Positions 7,683 through 16,681 of a stretch of DNA of 64,000 nt are shown here, in pieces. The DNA comes from Streptomyces virginiae (GTDB lineage: Bacteria > Actinomycetota > Actinomycetes > Streptomycetales > Streptomycetaceae), in NCBI RefSeq assembly GCF_000720455.1, contig NZ_JOAK01000013.1, positions 62,001 through 126,000 on the forward strand. The letters are read 5' to 3'. A program made the position numbers and the translations under genes. The notes under the pieces were generated by a model. It had not been told where the DNA came from. It did no database searches and saw nothing but the letters and a program-made list of their open reading frames with translations. The first letter of the stretch is position 1. Every line of letters begins with the position of its first letter.

Positions 7683-9659
7683 GTGTCAGACGTCCGTGTG
7701 ATCATCCAACGCGATTCCGAGCGGGACGAGCGCGTGGTGGCCACGGGCACTACGGCGGCGGAGCTCTTCGCCGGCGAGCGCACCATCGTCGCCGCCCGCG
7801 TCGCGGGCGAGCTCAAGGACCTCACCTACGCGGTGCAGGACGGCGAGACCGTCGAGCCGGTGGAGATCTCCTCCGAGGACGGCCTCGACATCCTGCGCCA
7901 CTCGACCGCGCACGTCATGGCGCAGGCCGTGCAGGAGCTGTTCCCCGAGGCCAAGCTCGGCATCGGCCCCCCGGTCCAGAACGGCTTCTACTACGACTTC
8001 GACGTGGCCCGGCCCTTCACCCCGGAGGACCTCAAGGCCATCGAGAAGAAGATGCAGGAGATCCAGAAGCGCGGCCAGCGCTTCTCGCGCCGCGTCGTCA
8101 CCGACGAGGCGGCCCGCGAGGAGCTCGCGGACGAGCCGTACAAGCTGGAGCTCATCGGCATCAAGGGCTCCGCGTCCACCGACGACGGTGCGAACGTCGA
8201 GGTGGGCGGCGGCGAGCTGACCATCTACGACAACCTGGACGCCAAGACCGGCGAGCTGTGCTGGAAGGACCTCTGCCGCGGTCCCCACCTGCCCACCACC
8301 CGCAACATCCCGGCGTTCAAGCTCATGCGCAACGCGGCCGCCTACTGGCGCGGCAGCGAGAAGAACCCGATGCTCCAGCGCATCTACGGCACCGCGTGGC
8401 CGTCGAAGGAGGAGCTGAAGGCCCACCTCGACTTCCTCGCCGAGGCCGAGAAGCGCGACCACCGCAAGCTCGGCAACGAGCTCGACCTCTTCTCCGTCCC
8501 GGACGAGATCGGCTCCGGCCTCGCCGTCTTCCACCCGCGCGGCGGCATCATCCGCCGCACCATGGAGGACTACTCGCGCCGCCGGCACGAGGAGGAGGGC
8601 TACGAGTTCGTCTACTCGCCGCACGCCACCAAGGGCGCGCTCTTCGAGAAGAGCGGCCACCTGGACTGGTACGCGGAGGGCATGTACCCCCCCATGCAGC
8701 TCGACGGTGGTACCGACTACTACCTCAAGCCCATGAACTGCCCGATGCACAACCTGATCTTCGACGCGCGCGGCCGCTCCTACCGCGAACTGCCGCTGCG
8801 CCTGTTCGAGTTCGGCACCGTGTACCGGTACGAGAAGTCCGGCGTCGTGCACGGCCTGACCCGGGCCCGCGGCTTCACCCAGGACGACGCGCACATCTAC
8901 TGCACCCGTGAGCAGATGGCGGACGAGCTGGACCGCACGCTCACCTTCGTGCTGAACCTGCTGCGCGACTACGGCCTGACCGACTTCTACCTGGAGCTGT
9001 CCACCAAGGACCCGGAGAAGTTCGTCGGCTCGGACGAGGTCTGGGAGGAGGCCACCGCCGTCCTCCAGCAGGTCGCCGAGAAGCAGGGCCTCCCGCTGAC
9101 CCCCGACCCGGGCGGCGCGGCCTTCTACGGTCCGAAGATCTCCGTGCAGGCGCGCGACGCCATCGGCCGTACCTGGCAGATGTCGACCGTGCAGCTCGAC
9201 TTCAACCTGCCGGAGCGCTTCAACCTGGAGTACACCGCCCCGGACGGCTCCCGCCAGCGCCCGGTCATGATCCACCGCGCGCTGTTCGGCTCGATCGAGC
9301 GGTTCTTCGCCGTGCTGCTGGAGCACTACGCGGGCGCCATGCCGCCGTGGCTGGCCCCGGTCCAGGCCGTCGGCATCCCGATCGGCGACGGTCACGTGGA
9401 GTACCTGCAGGAGTTCGCCGCCGAGGCGAAGAAGCAGGGCCTGCGGGTCGAGGTGGACGCCTCCTCCGACCGGATGCAGAAGAAGATCCGCAACCACCAG
9501 AAGCTCAAGGTGCCGTTCATGATCATCGTCGGTGACGAGGACATGGCGGCGGGCACGGTCTCCTTCCGCTACCGCGACGGTTCGCAGGAGAACGGCATCC
9601 CGAAGGACGAGGCGCTCGCCAAGCTGGCGAAGGTCGTCGCGGACCGCGTCCAGGTCTGA
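7683..9659 (+). CDS. thrS: Threonine--tRNA ligase
   Basis: Class II aminoacyl-tRNA synthetase of 658 residues that charges tRNA-Thr with threonine in the cytoplasm. Domains in order: an N-terminal TGS domain (1-65), the zinc-dependent editing domain with HxxxH (His73, His77) and the CRGPHLP segment that clears mischarged Ser-tRNA, the catalytic core with the zinc-ligand Cys in MNCPMHN and the class II motif 2 segment ([17 protein letters not shown]), and a C-terminal anticodon-binding domain. The length is standard. The GTG start has an AGGAGA ribosome binding site, and a TACGAT -10 box lies 48 bases upstream. It opens the conserved thrS-HIT-PIM block. A palindromic terminator follows. Confidence 0.98.
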   Translation: MSDVRVIIQRDSERDERVVATGTTAAELFAGERTIVAARVAGELKDLTYAVQDGETVEPVEISSEDGLDILRHSTAHVMAQAVQELFPEAKLGIGPPVQNGFYYDFDVARPFTPEDLKAIEKKMQEIQKRGQRFSRRVVTDEAAREELADEPYKLELIGIKGSASTDDGANVEVGGGELTIYDNLDAKTGELCWKDLCRGPHLPTTRNIPAFKLMRNAAAYWRGSEKNPMLQRIYGTAWPSKEELKAHLDFLAEAEKRDHRKLGNELDLFSVPDEIGSGLAVFHPRGGIIRRTMEDYSRRRHEEEGYEFVYSPHATKGALFEKSGHLDWYAEGMYPPMQLDGGTDYYLKPMNCPMHNLIFDARGRSYRELPLRLFEFGTVYRYEKSGVVHGLTRARGFTQDDAHIYCTREQMADELDRTLTFVLNLLRDYGLTDFYLELSTKDPEKFVGSDEVWEEATAVLQQVAEKQGLPLTPDPGGAAFYGPKISVQARDAIGRTWQMSTVQLDFNLPERFNLEYTAPDGSRQRPVMIHRALFGSIERFFAVLLEHYAGAMPPWLAPVQAVGIPIGDGHVEYLQEFAAEAKKQGLRVEVDASSDRMQKKIRNHQKLKVPFMIIVGDEDMAAGTVSFRYRDGSQENGIPKDEALAKLAKVVADRVQV

Positions 9660-9670
9660 TGCGTGACGAG

Positions 9671-9702
9671 GGCCCCCGGAAAGTGATCACTTTCCGGGGG
9701 CC
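9671..9702 (+). terminator. Perfect 32-bp palindrome terminator after thrS
   Basis: A 16-bp arm (9671-9686) is followed immediately by its exact reverse complement (9687-9702), so the hairpin has no free loop on paper. It is 11 bases after the thrS stop and runs into TTCCTCGT, with no long U-run. Confidence 0.85.
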
Positions 9703-9740
9703 TTCCTCGTCCGCGCGGGCAAGGTCATATGCTGCATGCC

Positions 9741-10289
9741 ATGACGACTGAGCCGGAGCAGCAGATCGGGGTGGGCACGCAGGACGCGTTCCAGCGTCTG
9801 TGGACGCCCCACCGGATGGCCTACATCCAAGGGGAGAACAAGCCGACCGGCCCGGAGGCCGGGGACGGCTGTCCCTTCTGCGGTATTCCGGAGATGTCCG
9901 ACCAGGACGGCCTGGTGGTGGCGCGGGGCAAGCACGTCTACGCCGTGCTGAACCTCTACCCGTACAACGGCGGCCACCTGATGGTCGTGCCGTACCGGCA
10001 CGTCGCCGACTACACCGAGCTCGACGCCCCGGAGACCGCCGAGCTGGCCGACCTCACGAAGCGTGCGATGGTGGCGCTCCGCAAGGCCTCGGGGGCGCAC
10101 GGGTTCAACATCGGCATGAACCAGGGCGCGGCCGCCGGCGCCGGCATCGCCGCGCACCTGCACCAGCACATCGTGCCCCGCTGGGGCGGGGACACGAACT
10201 TCATGCCGGTGGTCGGCCACACCAAGGTGCTGCCCCAACTCCTCGCCGACACCCGCCAGATGCTCGCCGACGCCTGGCCCGTCGGCTGA
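9741..10289 (+). CDS. HIT family hydrolase (Ap4A phosphorylase-like)
   Basis: A 182-residue histidine-triad protein that would act on dinucleoside polyphosphates or nucleoside-5'-phosphate conjugates. Visible are a zinc-type CPFC near residue 44 and the catalytic triad HLHQHIVPRW near 139-148; the strand YAVLNLYPYNGGHLMVVP is typical. The orthologous gene follows thrS in mycobacteria, where it is annotated as an Ap4A phosphorylase. An in-frame ATG lies at 9729, but a TATGCT -10-like box covers 9728-9733, seven bases before the ATG at 9741. I therefore chose 9741 as the start of a leaderless mRNA. It ends 11 bp from the convergent DUF1992 gene. Confidence 0.93.
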   Translation: MTTEPEQQIGVGTQDAFQRLWTPHRMAYIQGENKPTGPEAGDGCPFCGIPEMSDQDGLVVARGKHVYAVLNLYPYNGGHLMVVPYRHVADYTELDAPETAELADLTKRAMVALRKASGAHGFNIGMNQGAAAGAGIAAHLHQHIVPRWGGDTNFMPVVGHTKVLPQLLADTRQMLADAWPVG

Positions 10290-10300
10290 TCGGGCGCCGG

Positions 10301-10708
10301 TCAGGCGCTGTCCGGGTGTGACGCGCGCCAGGTGCCGAGCACCGCGTCGACGTCGAACTCGGTCAGGCCCAGGGGCGGCCCCGGCGGCGGCATGCGCAGG
10401 GCCGCGCGGATCTTGTCGTTGATCTCCGTGAGGACCGTCCGGGCCTGCCGCTCGGTCCGCGCCGCCAGGGCCGCCTCCAGGGCGTCCTCGGCCTCCTTGC
10501 GCAGCGCGAGCGCCGGGGGCAGGACGGCGAAGCCCTCGCGGTGCATCTTCTCCTTGACCCACCACAGGTCGTCGTAGGGTGCGTCGAGCGAGGCCAGGGG
10601 CTTGCCGAAGCCCGGCAGCTCCTCGAACTCGCCGCGTGCGGTGGCCTGCCTGATCTGCCGGTCCACGAAAGACTCGAAGTCCACGCCAGGCGGTTTGCGC
10701 TCGGTCAC
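10301..10708 (-). CDS. DUF1992 (DnaJ homolog subfamily C28-like) protein
   Basis: A 135-residue protein consisting of one DUF1992 domain. Family marks are FESFVDRQIRQA at residues 11-22, the GEFEELPGFGKPL segment that follows, and DDLWWVKEKMHREGF. Members carry the name of DnaJ homologs but have no J-domain HPD motif, and none is present here. The function is unknown. The ATG is preceded by a GGAGG-type site. It is convergent with the HIT gene. Confidence 0.88.
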   Translation of the reverse strand: MTERKPPGVDFESFVDRQIRQATARGEFEELPGFGKPLASLDAPYDDLWWVKEKMHREGFAVLPPALALRKEAEDALEAALAARTERQARTVLTEINDKIRAALRMPPPGPPLGLTEFDVDAVLGTWRASHPDSA

Positions 10709-10751
10709 GGTCGCCTCCTCCGGTCGTCTCCCCGTCCCTCCACCCTAGCCA

Positions 10752-10788
10752 GGGCGTGTCCTCGGCCGGCAAGCCGAAAGGCACGCCC
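10752..10788 (-). terminator. Hairpin after the membrane protein gene
   Basis: GGGCGTG (10752-10758) pairs with CACGCCC (10782-10788) around an inner GCC-GAAA-GGC hairpin. It lies just downstream of the opposite-strand gene ending at 10801. It shares its 12-base core with the element at 18563-18574. Confidence 0.55.
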
Positions 10789-10800
10789 TGCGGACACGAG

Positions 10801-12465
10801 CTAGGCGTCGTACACGTCCGCCTTGCGCGGCGACGGCTCCTGGATGAGACCGCTCATGATCGAGGACCGGTTGGTGAAGCGCTCGGTGTCCACGCCGTTC
10901 TCCTCCAGGACCTTGAAGGTCGCCGTGTGGATCGACCTCAGGACCGGGGCCACCGTGCGCAGGGCGTCGTCGGCCATGAACCGGTGGCGCCACATCGAGC
11001 TCGCCCAGACGTGGCGCAGGCCGAACGGCTCGGGCAGGACCAGCTTGCCGCCGAAGAAGTCCAGGAGCGGCGGGTACCAGGTCAGCGGTGCCCGTACGGC
11101 GAGGCGCACCACCTCCTGGGTGTCCACCAGCGGCAGCGGCTTCTCCACGGTCTCCCAGAAGCGGATGCTCTTGGGCACCTCCACCACCGGGGCCTTGGAC
11201 TTGGTGGTGAACAGGCCGTGTACGGGGCCCAGGGCGTGCGCGGTGACGTCCACGCGCAGGGTCTTGTAGAGCACGGTGACGGTCACCAGCATGTTGATGA
11301 TCAGCTGGCCGTCCCAGAGCGGGTACTGGATGCCCAGGTAGTGCCGGTTCCCGGAGTTGAACTGCTGCTCGTTGCAGATCCGGGTGACCTCGTGCGGCTT
11401 GACGAGGAAGGCGTCGACGTTCTCCCCGGTGGGGCGGGCCACCTCGGCGGCGCCCTCGCCGACCGGGGTGACGATCCAGTGCTGGATCGCGGCGGGCGGG
11501 AAGCCCCCGGTGTGCAACGGGCCCCGCTCCAGCTTGCGCAGCTGGGCGTCGATCGCGCGGATGACGTCCCAGGCCCGGAAGGGATGGATCTCCCTGGCCT
11601 CGTCCTTCGGGGCGAGCTCCTCGGCCATCTGCCAGTTGCCCCAGCGGGTGCCCATGCCGAGGATGCCCTTGGGGCCGGCGTAGAAGACCTGGTTGCTGCG
11701 GTCCTCCGCGGTGAGCTTGGCCAGCTGGTGGCGCAGGTCCTCACGGGCCTTCTCGTCGGGGTTGCCGGGCACGGCCTCCGGGATCTTGGCGGCGACCCCG
11801 CCGCCGGACAGCAGCCCGTCCCAGCGCTCCCGCAGGTCACGGGCGGTCGACTCGCAGGTGCGGCGGGCGAGCAGCCAGCCCAGCGCGGGCGCGATGATCA
11901 TGCCGCGGGCGTAGAGGCCGAGGAAGCCGGTGAGCGGCAGCCTGAACATCAGGACCGCCACCACGAGGCCGACGCCCACCAGGAGCACGGTGCCCAGCCA
12001 GGAGTGCTTGCCCTCCTTCGAGGCCAGGGACTTGCGGATCTGGAAGAGGCCCAGCCACAGCAGCAGCCCGGGCAGGAACAGCACACCGCAGACCAGCATG
12101 ATCAGCCGGAGCCTGCGGTCGCGCTCCTTGCGGATCCGCGACGCGGCCAGGCAGTGCTCCACGACCGTCTGCGGGTCGGCGCCGAAGGACTGGATGAGCG
12201 GCTTGCGGCCGGCCCCCAGGGTGCGCGCCTCGACGGCCCGGCAGAAGGCCTCGCCGAGGCTGGGCTCGAAGAGCGAGAGCTTCGGGGGCTTCACCGTGGC
12301 CGGGTGGTTCTCGCTGTTGGCCCCGAGTATCGCGTCGAGCTTGCTGTCCTTGCCGCCGTCACGGTACGCGGCCGAGGCGAGGGCGTTGGTCGCCGCCGTC
12401 TGCCCCCCGCCGTTCTGCAGTGGAATCTGCGCGCCGGGCCTGAAGTCGAATCCGTCGTCCGCCAC
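10801..12465 (-). CDS. Membrane protein of unknown function
   Basis: A 554-residue protein, not recognised beyond a streptomycete membrane protein. Residues 1-118 are soluble and Gly/Asn-rich, then three hydrophobic segments (about 120-142, 158-178 and 185-201), then a long soluble region of about 350 residues. The soluble part is mixed alpha/beta and has no enzyme motif I recognise. The reading frame is open to 12630, but the GTG at 12465 has a GAGGGGGG ribosome binding site, and the upstream extension is Arg/Pro-rich and runs close to the next gene. It sits between EF-G2 and DUF1992, both on the same strand, and is probably its own unit. Confidence 0.7.
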   Translation of the reverse strand: MADDGFDFRPGAQIPLQNGGGQTAATNALASAAYRDGGKDSKLDAILGANSENHPATVKPPKLSLFEPSLGEAFCRAVEARTLGAGRKPLIQSFGADPQTVVEHCLAASRIRKERDRRLRLIMLVCGVLFLPGLLLWLGLFQIRKSLASKEGKHSWLGTVLLVGVGLVVAVLMFRLPLTGFLGLYARGMIIAPALGWLLARRTCESTARDLRERWDGLLSGGGVAAKIPEAVPGNPDEKAREDLRHQLAKLTAEDRSNQVFYAGPKGILGMGTRWGNWQMAEELAPKDEAREIHPFRAWDVIRAIDAQLRKLERGPLHTGGFPPAAIQHWIVTPVGEGAAEVARPTGENVDAFLVKPHEVTRICNEQQFNSGNRHYLGIQYPLWDGQLIINMLVTVTVLYKTLRVDVTAHALGPVHGLFTTKSKAPVVEVPKSIRFWETVEKPLPLVDTQEVVRLAVRAPLTWYPPLLDFFGGKLVLPEPFGLRHVWASSMWRHRFMADDALRTVAPVLRSIHTATFKVLEENGVDTERFTNRSSIMSGLIQEPSPRKADVYDA

Positions 12466-12604
12466 CGCTGCCCCCCTCGCTGTGCGTTCCTGCTCTTTTG
12501 GTGCGCCGACGAGCCTATCGGCGGATCCCGCCCCATGGTCATGGGACAGGGAAATGCCGCCCACCGCAAGACGGTTGGGCGGGCGGCACCCCGTGCTACT
12601 CCAA

Positions 12605-14800
12605 CTAGGTTCCCTTCTCCGCCTGTTCACGCACCTTCTCCGCGATCTGCGGCGGCATGGGCTCGTGCCGGGCGTAGGCGCGGGCGAAGCGGCCCGTGCC
12701 GTGCGAGACGGAGCGCAGCTCGACGGCGTAGCGGCCGATCTCGATCTCCGGGATCTCGGCGCGGACCCGGGTACGCCCGGACCCGGCCTGGTCGGTGCCC
12801 ACGACCCGTCCGCGGCGGCCGGCGAGATCGCTCATGACGGGCCCGACGTACTCGTCGGGGATCAGGACGTCGAGCTCGGCGACCGGTTCGAGCAGGTCGA
12901 TGCGGGCCTCGGCGGCGGCCTCGCGCAGGGCGAGGGCGCCGGCGGTCTGGAAGGCGGCGTCCGAGGAGTCCACCGAGTGCGCCTTGCCGTCGAGGAGGGT
13001 GATGCGTACGTCGACCAGCGGATAGCCCGCCGCGACCCCGCGGGCGGCCTGGCTGCGCACGCCCTTCTCCACGGACGGGATGAACTGCCGGGGTACGGAA
13101 CCGCCGACGACCTTGTCGACGAACTCGATGCCGCTGCCGGGCGGGAGCGGCTCCACCTCGATCTCGCAGATGGCGAACTGGCCGTGGCCGCCGGACTGTT
13201 TGACGTGCCGGCCGCGGCCGGCCGCCTTGGCGCCGAAGGTCTCGCGCAGGCTCACCTTGTGGGGGACGGGATCGACCTGGACGCCGTAGCGGGTGCGCAG
13301 CCGCTCCAGGGCGACGTCCTGATGGGCCTCGCCGAGGCTCCACAGGACGACCTGGTGGGTGTGCGGGTTCTGCTCCAGCCGCATGGTGGGGTCCTCGGCG
13401 ACGAGCCGGGCCAGCCCCTGCGAGAGCTTGTCCTCGTCGGCCTTGCTGTGCGCCTCGATGGCGAGGGGCAGCAGGGGGTCGGGCATCGTCCAGGGCGCCA
13501 TGAGGAGCGGGTCGTCCTTGGCGGAGAGGGTGTCGCCGGTCTCCGCCCGGCTCAGTTTGGCCACGCAGGCCAGGTCGCCGGCGATGCACCGGCCGAGGAC
13601 GCGCTGCTGTTTGCCGAAGGGGGAGGTGAGGGTGCCGATCCGCTCGTCGACGTCGTGGTCCTCGTGCCCGCGGTCGGCGAGGCCGTGCCCGCTGACGTGG
13701 ACGGTCTCCTCGGGGTTCAGGGTGCCGGAGAAGATGCGCACGAGGGAGACGCGGCCGACGTAGGGGTCGGAGGAGGTCTTGACGACCTCGGCGACCAGGG
13801 GCCCGGCGGGATCACAGGTGACCTCGGGGCGGGCGGAGCCGTCGGGACGGGTGACCGCGACGGCGGGGCGCTCCAGGGGCGTCGGGAAGCCGCCGGTGAT
13901 CAGTTCGAGGAGTTCCACGGTGCCCAGGCCCTGCCGGGCGCCGTCGGCGGCGGGCGCGGCCATCAGGACGGGGTGGAAAGTGCCGCGGGCGACGGCGCGC
14001 TCCAGGTCGTCGACGAGGGTCTTCAGGTCGATGTCCTCGCCGCCGAGGTAGCGGTCCATGAGGGTCTCGTCCTCGCTCTCGGCGATGATCCCCTCGATGA
14101 GGCGCGAGCGGGCCTCGGCGATGAGGGCCAGCTCGGCAGGGTCCGGGTCGCGCTCCACGCGCTCGCCGGAGGTGTACTCGTACACGCGCTGCGAGAGCAG
14201 GCCGAGCAGGCCGGTGACGGGGGAGTGCCCGTCCGGGCCGGCGGGGCCGTGCAGGGGGAGGTACAGGGGGATGACCGCGTCGGGGTCGTCGGCGCCGAAG
14301 ATCTCGCCGCAGACGGTGGTCATCTGCGTGTAGTCGGAGCGGGCGGCCTCCAGGTGGGTCACGACGATGGCGCGGGGCATGCCGACGGCCTCGCACTCGT
14401 CCCAGACCATGCGGGTGGCGCCGTCGATCCCGTCCGAGGCCGAGACGACGAAAAGGGCCGCGTCCGCCGCGCGCAGACCGGCCCTGAGTTCCCCGACGAA
14501 GTCGGCGTATCCGGGGGTGTCCAAGATGTTGATCTTGATCCCGTCCCATTCGACGGGGACGAGGGAGAGCTGGATGGAGCGTTGGCGTCGGTGTTCGATC
14601 TCGTCGTAGTCGGAGACGGTGCCGCCGTCCTCGACCCGACCTGCCCGGTTGACCGCTCCGGCGGTCAGGGCGAGGGCTTCGACCAGCGTGGTCTTGCCGG
14701 ATCCGCTGTGGCCGACCAGCACGACGTTCCGTATGGAAGAGGGGCGGTCGGCCGTCAGTGCCCTGCCGGCGGCTCCGGCTTGGTGTGATGTGGCTCCCAT
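12605..14800 (-). CDS. Elongation factor G-like protein EF-G2
   Basis: A 731-residue translation-factor-type GTPase with the EF-G domain order: G domain (about 20-285), domain II, domain III, domain IV and the C-terminal domain V. The G1 P-loop GHSGSGKTT (near 30-38) and G3 DTPGY are intact. The G4 element, NKxD in true EF-G, reads THLE (in VVTHLEAAR), which should weaken guanine recognition. This variant fits the actinobacterial EF-G2 family; the M. smegmatis member has been described as lacking the normal ribosome-dependent activity. It is a paralog of fusA and not the main elongation factor. The ATG at 14800 has a GGGAGG site about 11 bases upstream. Confidence 0.92.
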   Translation of the reverse strand: MGATSHQAGAAGRALTADRPSSIRNVVLVGHSGSGKTTLVEALALTAGAVNRAGRVEDGGTVSDYDEIEHRRQRSIQLSLVPVEWDGIKINILDTPGYADFVGELRAGLRAADAALFVVSASDGIDGATRMVWDECEAVGMPRAIVVTHLEAARSDYTQMTTVCGEIFGADDPDAVIPLYLPLHGPAGPDGHSPVTGLLGLLSQRVYEYTSGERVERDPDPAELALIAEARSRLIEGIIAESEDETLMDRYLGGEDIDLKTLVDDLERAVARGTFHPVLMAAPAADGARQGLGTVELLELITGGFPTPLERPAVAVTRPDGSARPEVTCDPAGPLVAEVVKTSSDPYVGRVSLVRIFSGTLNPEETVHVSGHGLADRGHEDHDVDERIGTLTSPFGKQQRVLGRCIAGDLACVAKLSRAETGDTLSAKDDPLLMAPWTMPDPLLPLAIEAHSKADEDKLSQGLARLVAEDPTMRLEQNPHTHQVVLWSLGEAHQDVALERLRTRYGVQVDPVPHKVSLRETFGAKAAGRGRHVKQSGGHGQFAICEIEVEPLPPGSGIEFVDKVVGGSVPRQFIPSVEKGVRSQAARGVAAGYPLVDVRITLLDGKAHSVDSSDAAFQTAGALALREAAAEARIDLLEPVAELDVLIPDEYVGPVMSDLAGRRGRVVGTDQAGSGRTRVRAEIPEIEIGRYAVELRSVSHGTGRFARAYARHEPMPPQIAEKVREQAEKGT

Positions 14801-15101
14801 GGTGCTCGTGCCTCCCGGTGGTGACGGTGAGGAGGGTGGGTTCCTTGTCCCCGCGCATGAGGAATGCGCGGTTCTACGAGCTTTGCACTGCTGTCACATC
14901 GCGTCCATACGTCGTACCGGGGACGTACGGGGGACGTACCGGGGCCGTACCCGTGACGCACGGGCGGCGGTCCACGGCATGAAGAACGCCTTACGGGCGA
15001 GAACCGGTGGGTGCGCGGCGTTCCGGCGGCGGCGTGCTGGCTACGATGGGCCAGCCGGTGGCCGTGGTGGCCGTGCGGCCCAGCGACCCTCCGGGAAGGC
15101 C
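14801..15101. other. Divergent intergenic region between EF-G2 and pgsA
   Basis: About 300 bp with no gene. It contains short direct repeats of GGGGACGTAC (about 14917-14945) and, on the + strand, a TACGAT -10 box at 15042-15047 that probably drives the pgsA-patA-pimA operon. Confidence 0.55.
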
Positions 15102-15767
15102 ATGCTGAACAAGTACGCGCGTGCATTCTTCACGCGTGTTCTCACGCCATTCGCCGCATTTCTGCTCCGGCGGGGGGTGAGCCCGGACGCGGTCACCCTG
15201 ATCGGCACGGCCGGAGTGGTGGCGGGCGCGCTGGTCTTCTTCCCCCGCGGGGAGTTCTTCTGGGGCACCATCACCATCACCCTCTTCGTCTTCTCCGACC
15301 TCGTCGACGGGAACATGGCCCGCCAGGCCGGGATCTCCAGCCGGTGGGGCGCCTTCCTCGACTCCACCCTCGACCGGGTGGCCGACGCGGCGATCTTCGG
15401 CGGCCTCGCCCTCTGGTACGCGGGCTCCGGCAACGACAACGCGCTGTGCGCGGTCGCGATCTTCTGCCTGGCCAGCGGCCAGGTGGTGTCGTACACCAAG
15501 GCGCGCGGCGAGTCGATCGGGCTGCCGGTGGCCGTCAACGGGCTCATCGAACGCGCCGAGCGCCTGGTGATCTCGCTGGTCGCGGCCGGCCTGTCCGGAC
15601 TGCAGACCTTCGGGGTGCCGTCCTGGATCGGCGTCCTCCTGCCGATCGCCCTGTGGGTGGTCGCCGCCGGTTCGCTCGTCACGCTGATCCAGCGCGTGGT
15701 CACCGTACGGCGCGAGTCCGCCGAGGCCGACGCCGCGGCCGCGGCCGCCGAGGGCGGCGCCGCCTGA
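15102..15767 (+). CDS. pgsA: Phosphatidylinositol phosphate synthase (CDP-alcohol phosphotransferase)
   Basis: A 221-residue membrane enzyme that joins CDP-diacylglycerol to inositol phosphate, the first step of phosphatidylinositol and PIM synthesis. The full CDP-alcohol phosphotransferase signature is present: Asp66, Asp69-Gly70, Ala73-Arg74, Gly83, Asp87 and Asp91. About five to six hydrophobic segments follow. The C-terminus is a short Ala/Glu tail. The ATG has a GGGAAGG ribosome binding site. The pathway assignment, as opposed to phosphatidylglycerophosphate synthase, rests on the neighbours patA and pimA, which are in the same order in mycobacteria. The stop overlaps the patA start by ATGA. 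Confidence 0.93.
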   Translation: MLNKYARAFFTRVLTPFAAFLLRRGVSPDAVTLIGTAGVVAGALVFFPRGEFFWGTITITLFVFSDLVDGNMARQAGISSRWGAFLDSTLDRVADAAIFGGLALWYAGSGNDNALCAVAIFCLASGQVVSYTKARGESIGLPVAVNGLIERAERLVISLVAAGLSGLQTFGVPSWIGVLLPIALWVVAAGSLVTLIQRVVTVRRESAEADAAAAAAEGGAA

Positions 15768-16681
15768 TGGGTACCGCACAGGACAAGCTGGTCGACGGGC
15801 TGTACGGGCTCGGCTGGGCCGGGGTCAAGAAGCTGCCCGAGCCCGCCGCGGTGGCCCTGGGCCGCCGGATCGCGGACTTCGCGTGGAAGCGCCGCGGAAA
15901 GAGCGTGCTGCGGCTGGAGTCGAACCTGGCCCGGGTGGTGCCCGACGCAGGTCCGGAGCGGCTGCGCGAGCTGTCCAAGGCCGGCATGCGCTCGTACATG
16001 CGGTACTGGATGGAGTCCTTCCGGCTGCCGACCATGGACCCGAAGCGGTTCGGCACGGACGTCGAGTTCCAGGACGAGCACCTCCTGCGCGAGGCCCTCG
16101 CCTCGGGGCGCGGGGTCGTCGTCGCCCTGCCGCACCTCGCCAACTGGGACCTCGCCGGGGCCTGGGCCATCGGCCACATCGGGGTGCCGTTCACCACGGT
16201 CGCCGAGCGGCTCAAGCCCGAGACCCTCTACGACCGCTTCGTGGCCTACCGGGAGAGCCTGGGCATGGAGGTCCTGCCGCACAGCGGCGGCGCCGCCTTC
16301 GGCACCCTCGCCCGGCGGCTGCGCTCCGGCGGCCTGGTCTGCCTGGTGGCGGACCGGGACCTGTCGGCCTCCGGGGTCGAGGTGGACTTCTTCGGCGCGA
16401 AGGCGCGCATGCCCGCCGGGCCGGCGCTGCTGGCCCAGCAGACCGGCGCGGTGCTGCTCCCCGCGACCCTGCACTACGGCGACACGCCGAAGATGTACGG
16501 CCGGATCCACCCCGAGGTCGAGGTCCCCAGGACCGGGACCCGGACCGAGAAGACCACCGTCATGACCCAGGCGGTGGCGGACGCCTTCGCGTGGGGCATC
16601 GCCGAGCACCCGGAGGACTGGCACATGCTGCAGCGGCTCTGGCTGGAAGACCTGGAAGACCAGGGGGAGCGCGCGCAGTGA
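15767..16681 (+). CDS. patA: Phosphatidylinositol mannoside acyltransferase
   Basis: A 304-residue membrane-associated acyltransferase of the LpxL/HtrB type. The catalytic HX4D motif is HLANWD, with His123 and Asp128. In the PIM pathway it adds an acyl chain to the mannose that PimA places on phosphatidylinositol; this specificity is inherited from synteny with the mycobacterial gene. It is translationally coupled on both sides: ATGA with pgsA and GTGA with pimA, so the three proteins form one operon. No N-terminal signal; membrane contact is probably through surface helices. Confidence 0.92.
   Translation: MGTAQDKLVDGLYGLGWAGVKKLPEPAAVALGRRIADFAWKRRGKSVLRLESNLARVVPDAGPERLRELSKAGMRSYMRYWMESFRLPTMDPKRFGTDVEFQDEHLLREALASGRGVVVALPHLANWDLAGAWAIGHIGVPFTTVAERLKPETLYDRFVAYRESLGMEVLPHSGGAAFGTLARRLRSGGLVCLVADRDLSASGVEVDFFGAKARMPAGPALLAQQTGAVLLPATLHYGDTPKMYGRIHPEVEVPRTGTRTEKTTVMTQAVADAFAWGIAEHPEDWHMLQRLWLEDLEDQGERAQ

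Noticed and set aside
6671..8911. 746-residue open frame across the repeat island and into thrS
   Set aside because: Made of repeat-encoded low-complexity sequence in the wrong frame for thrS.
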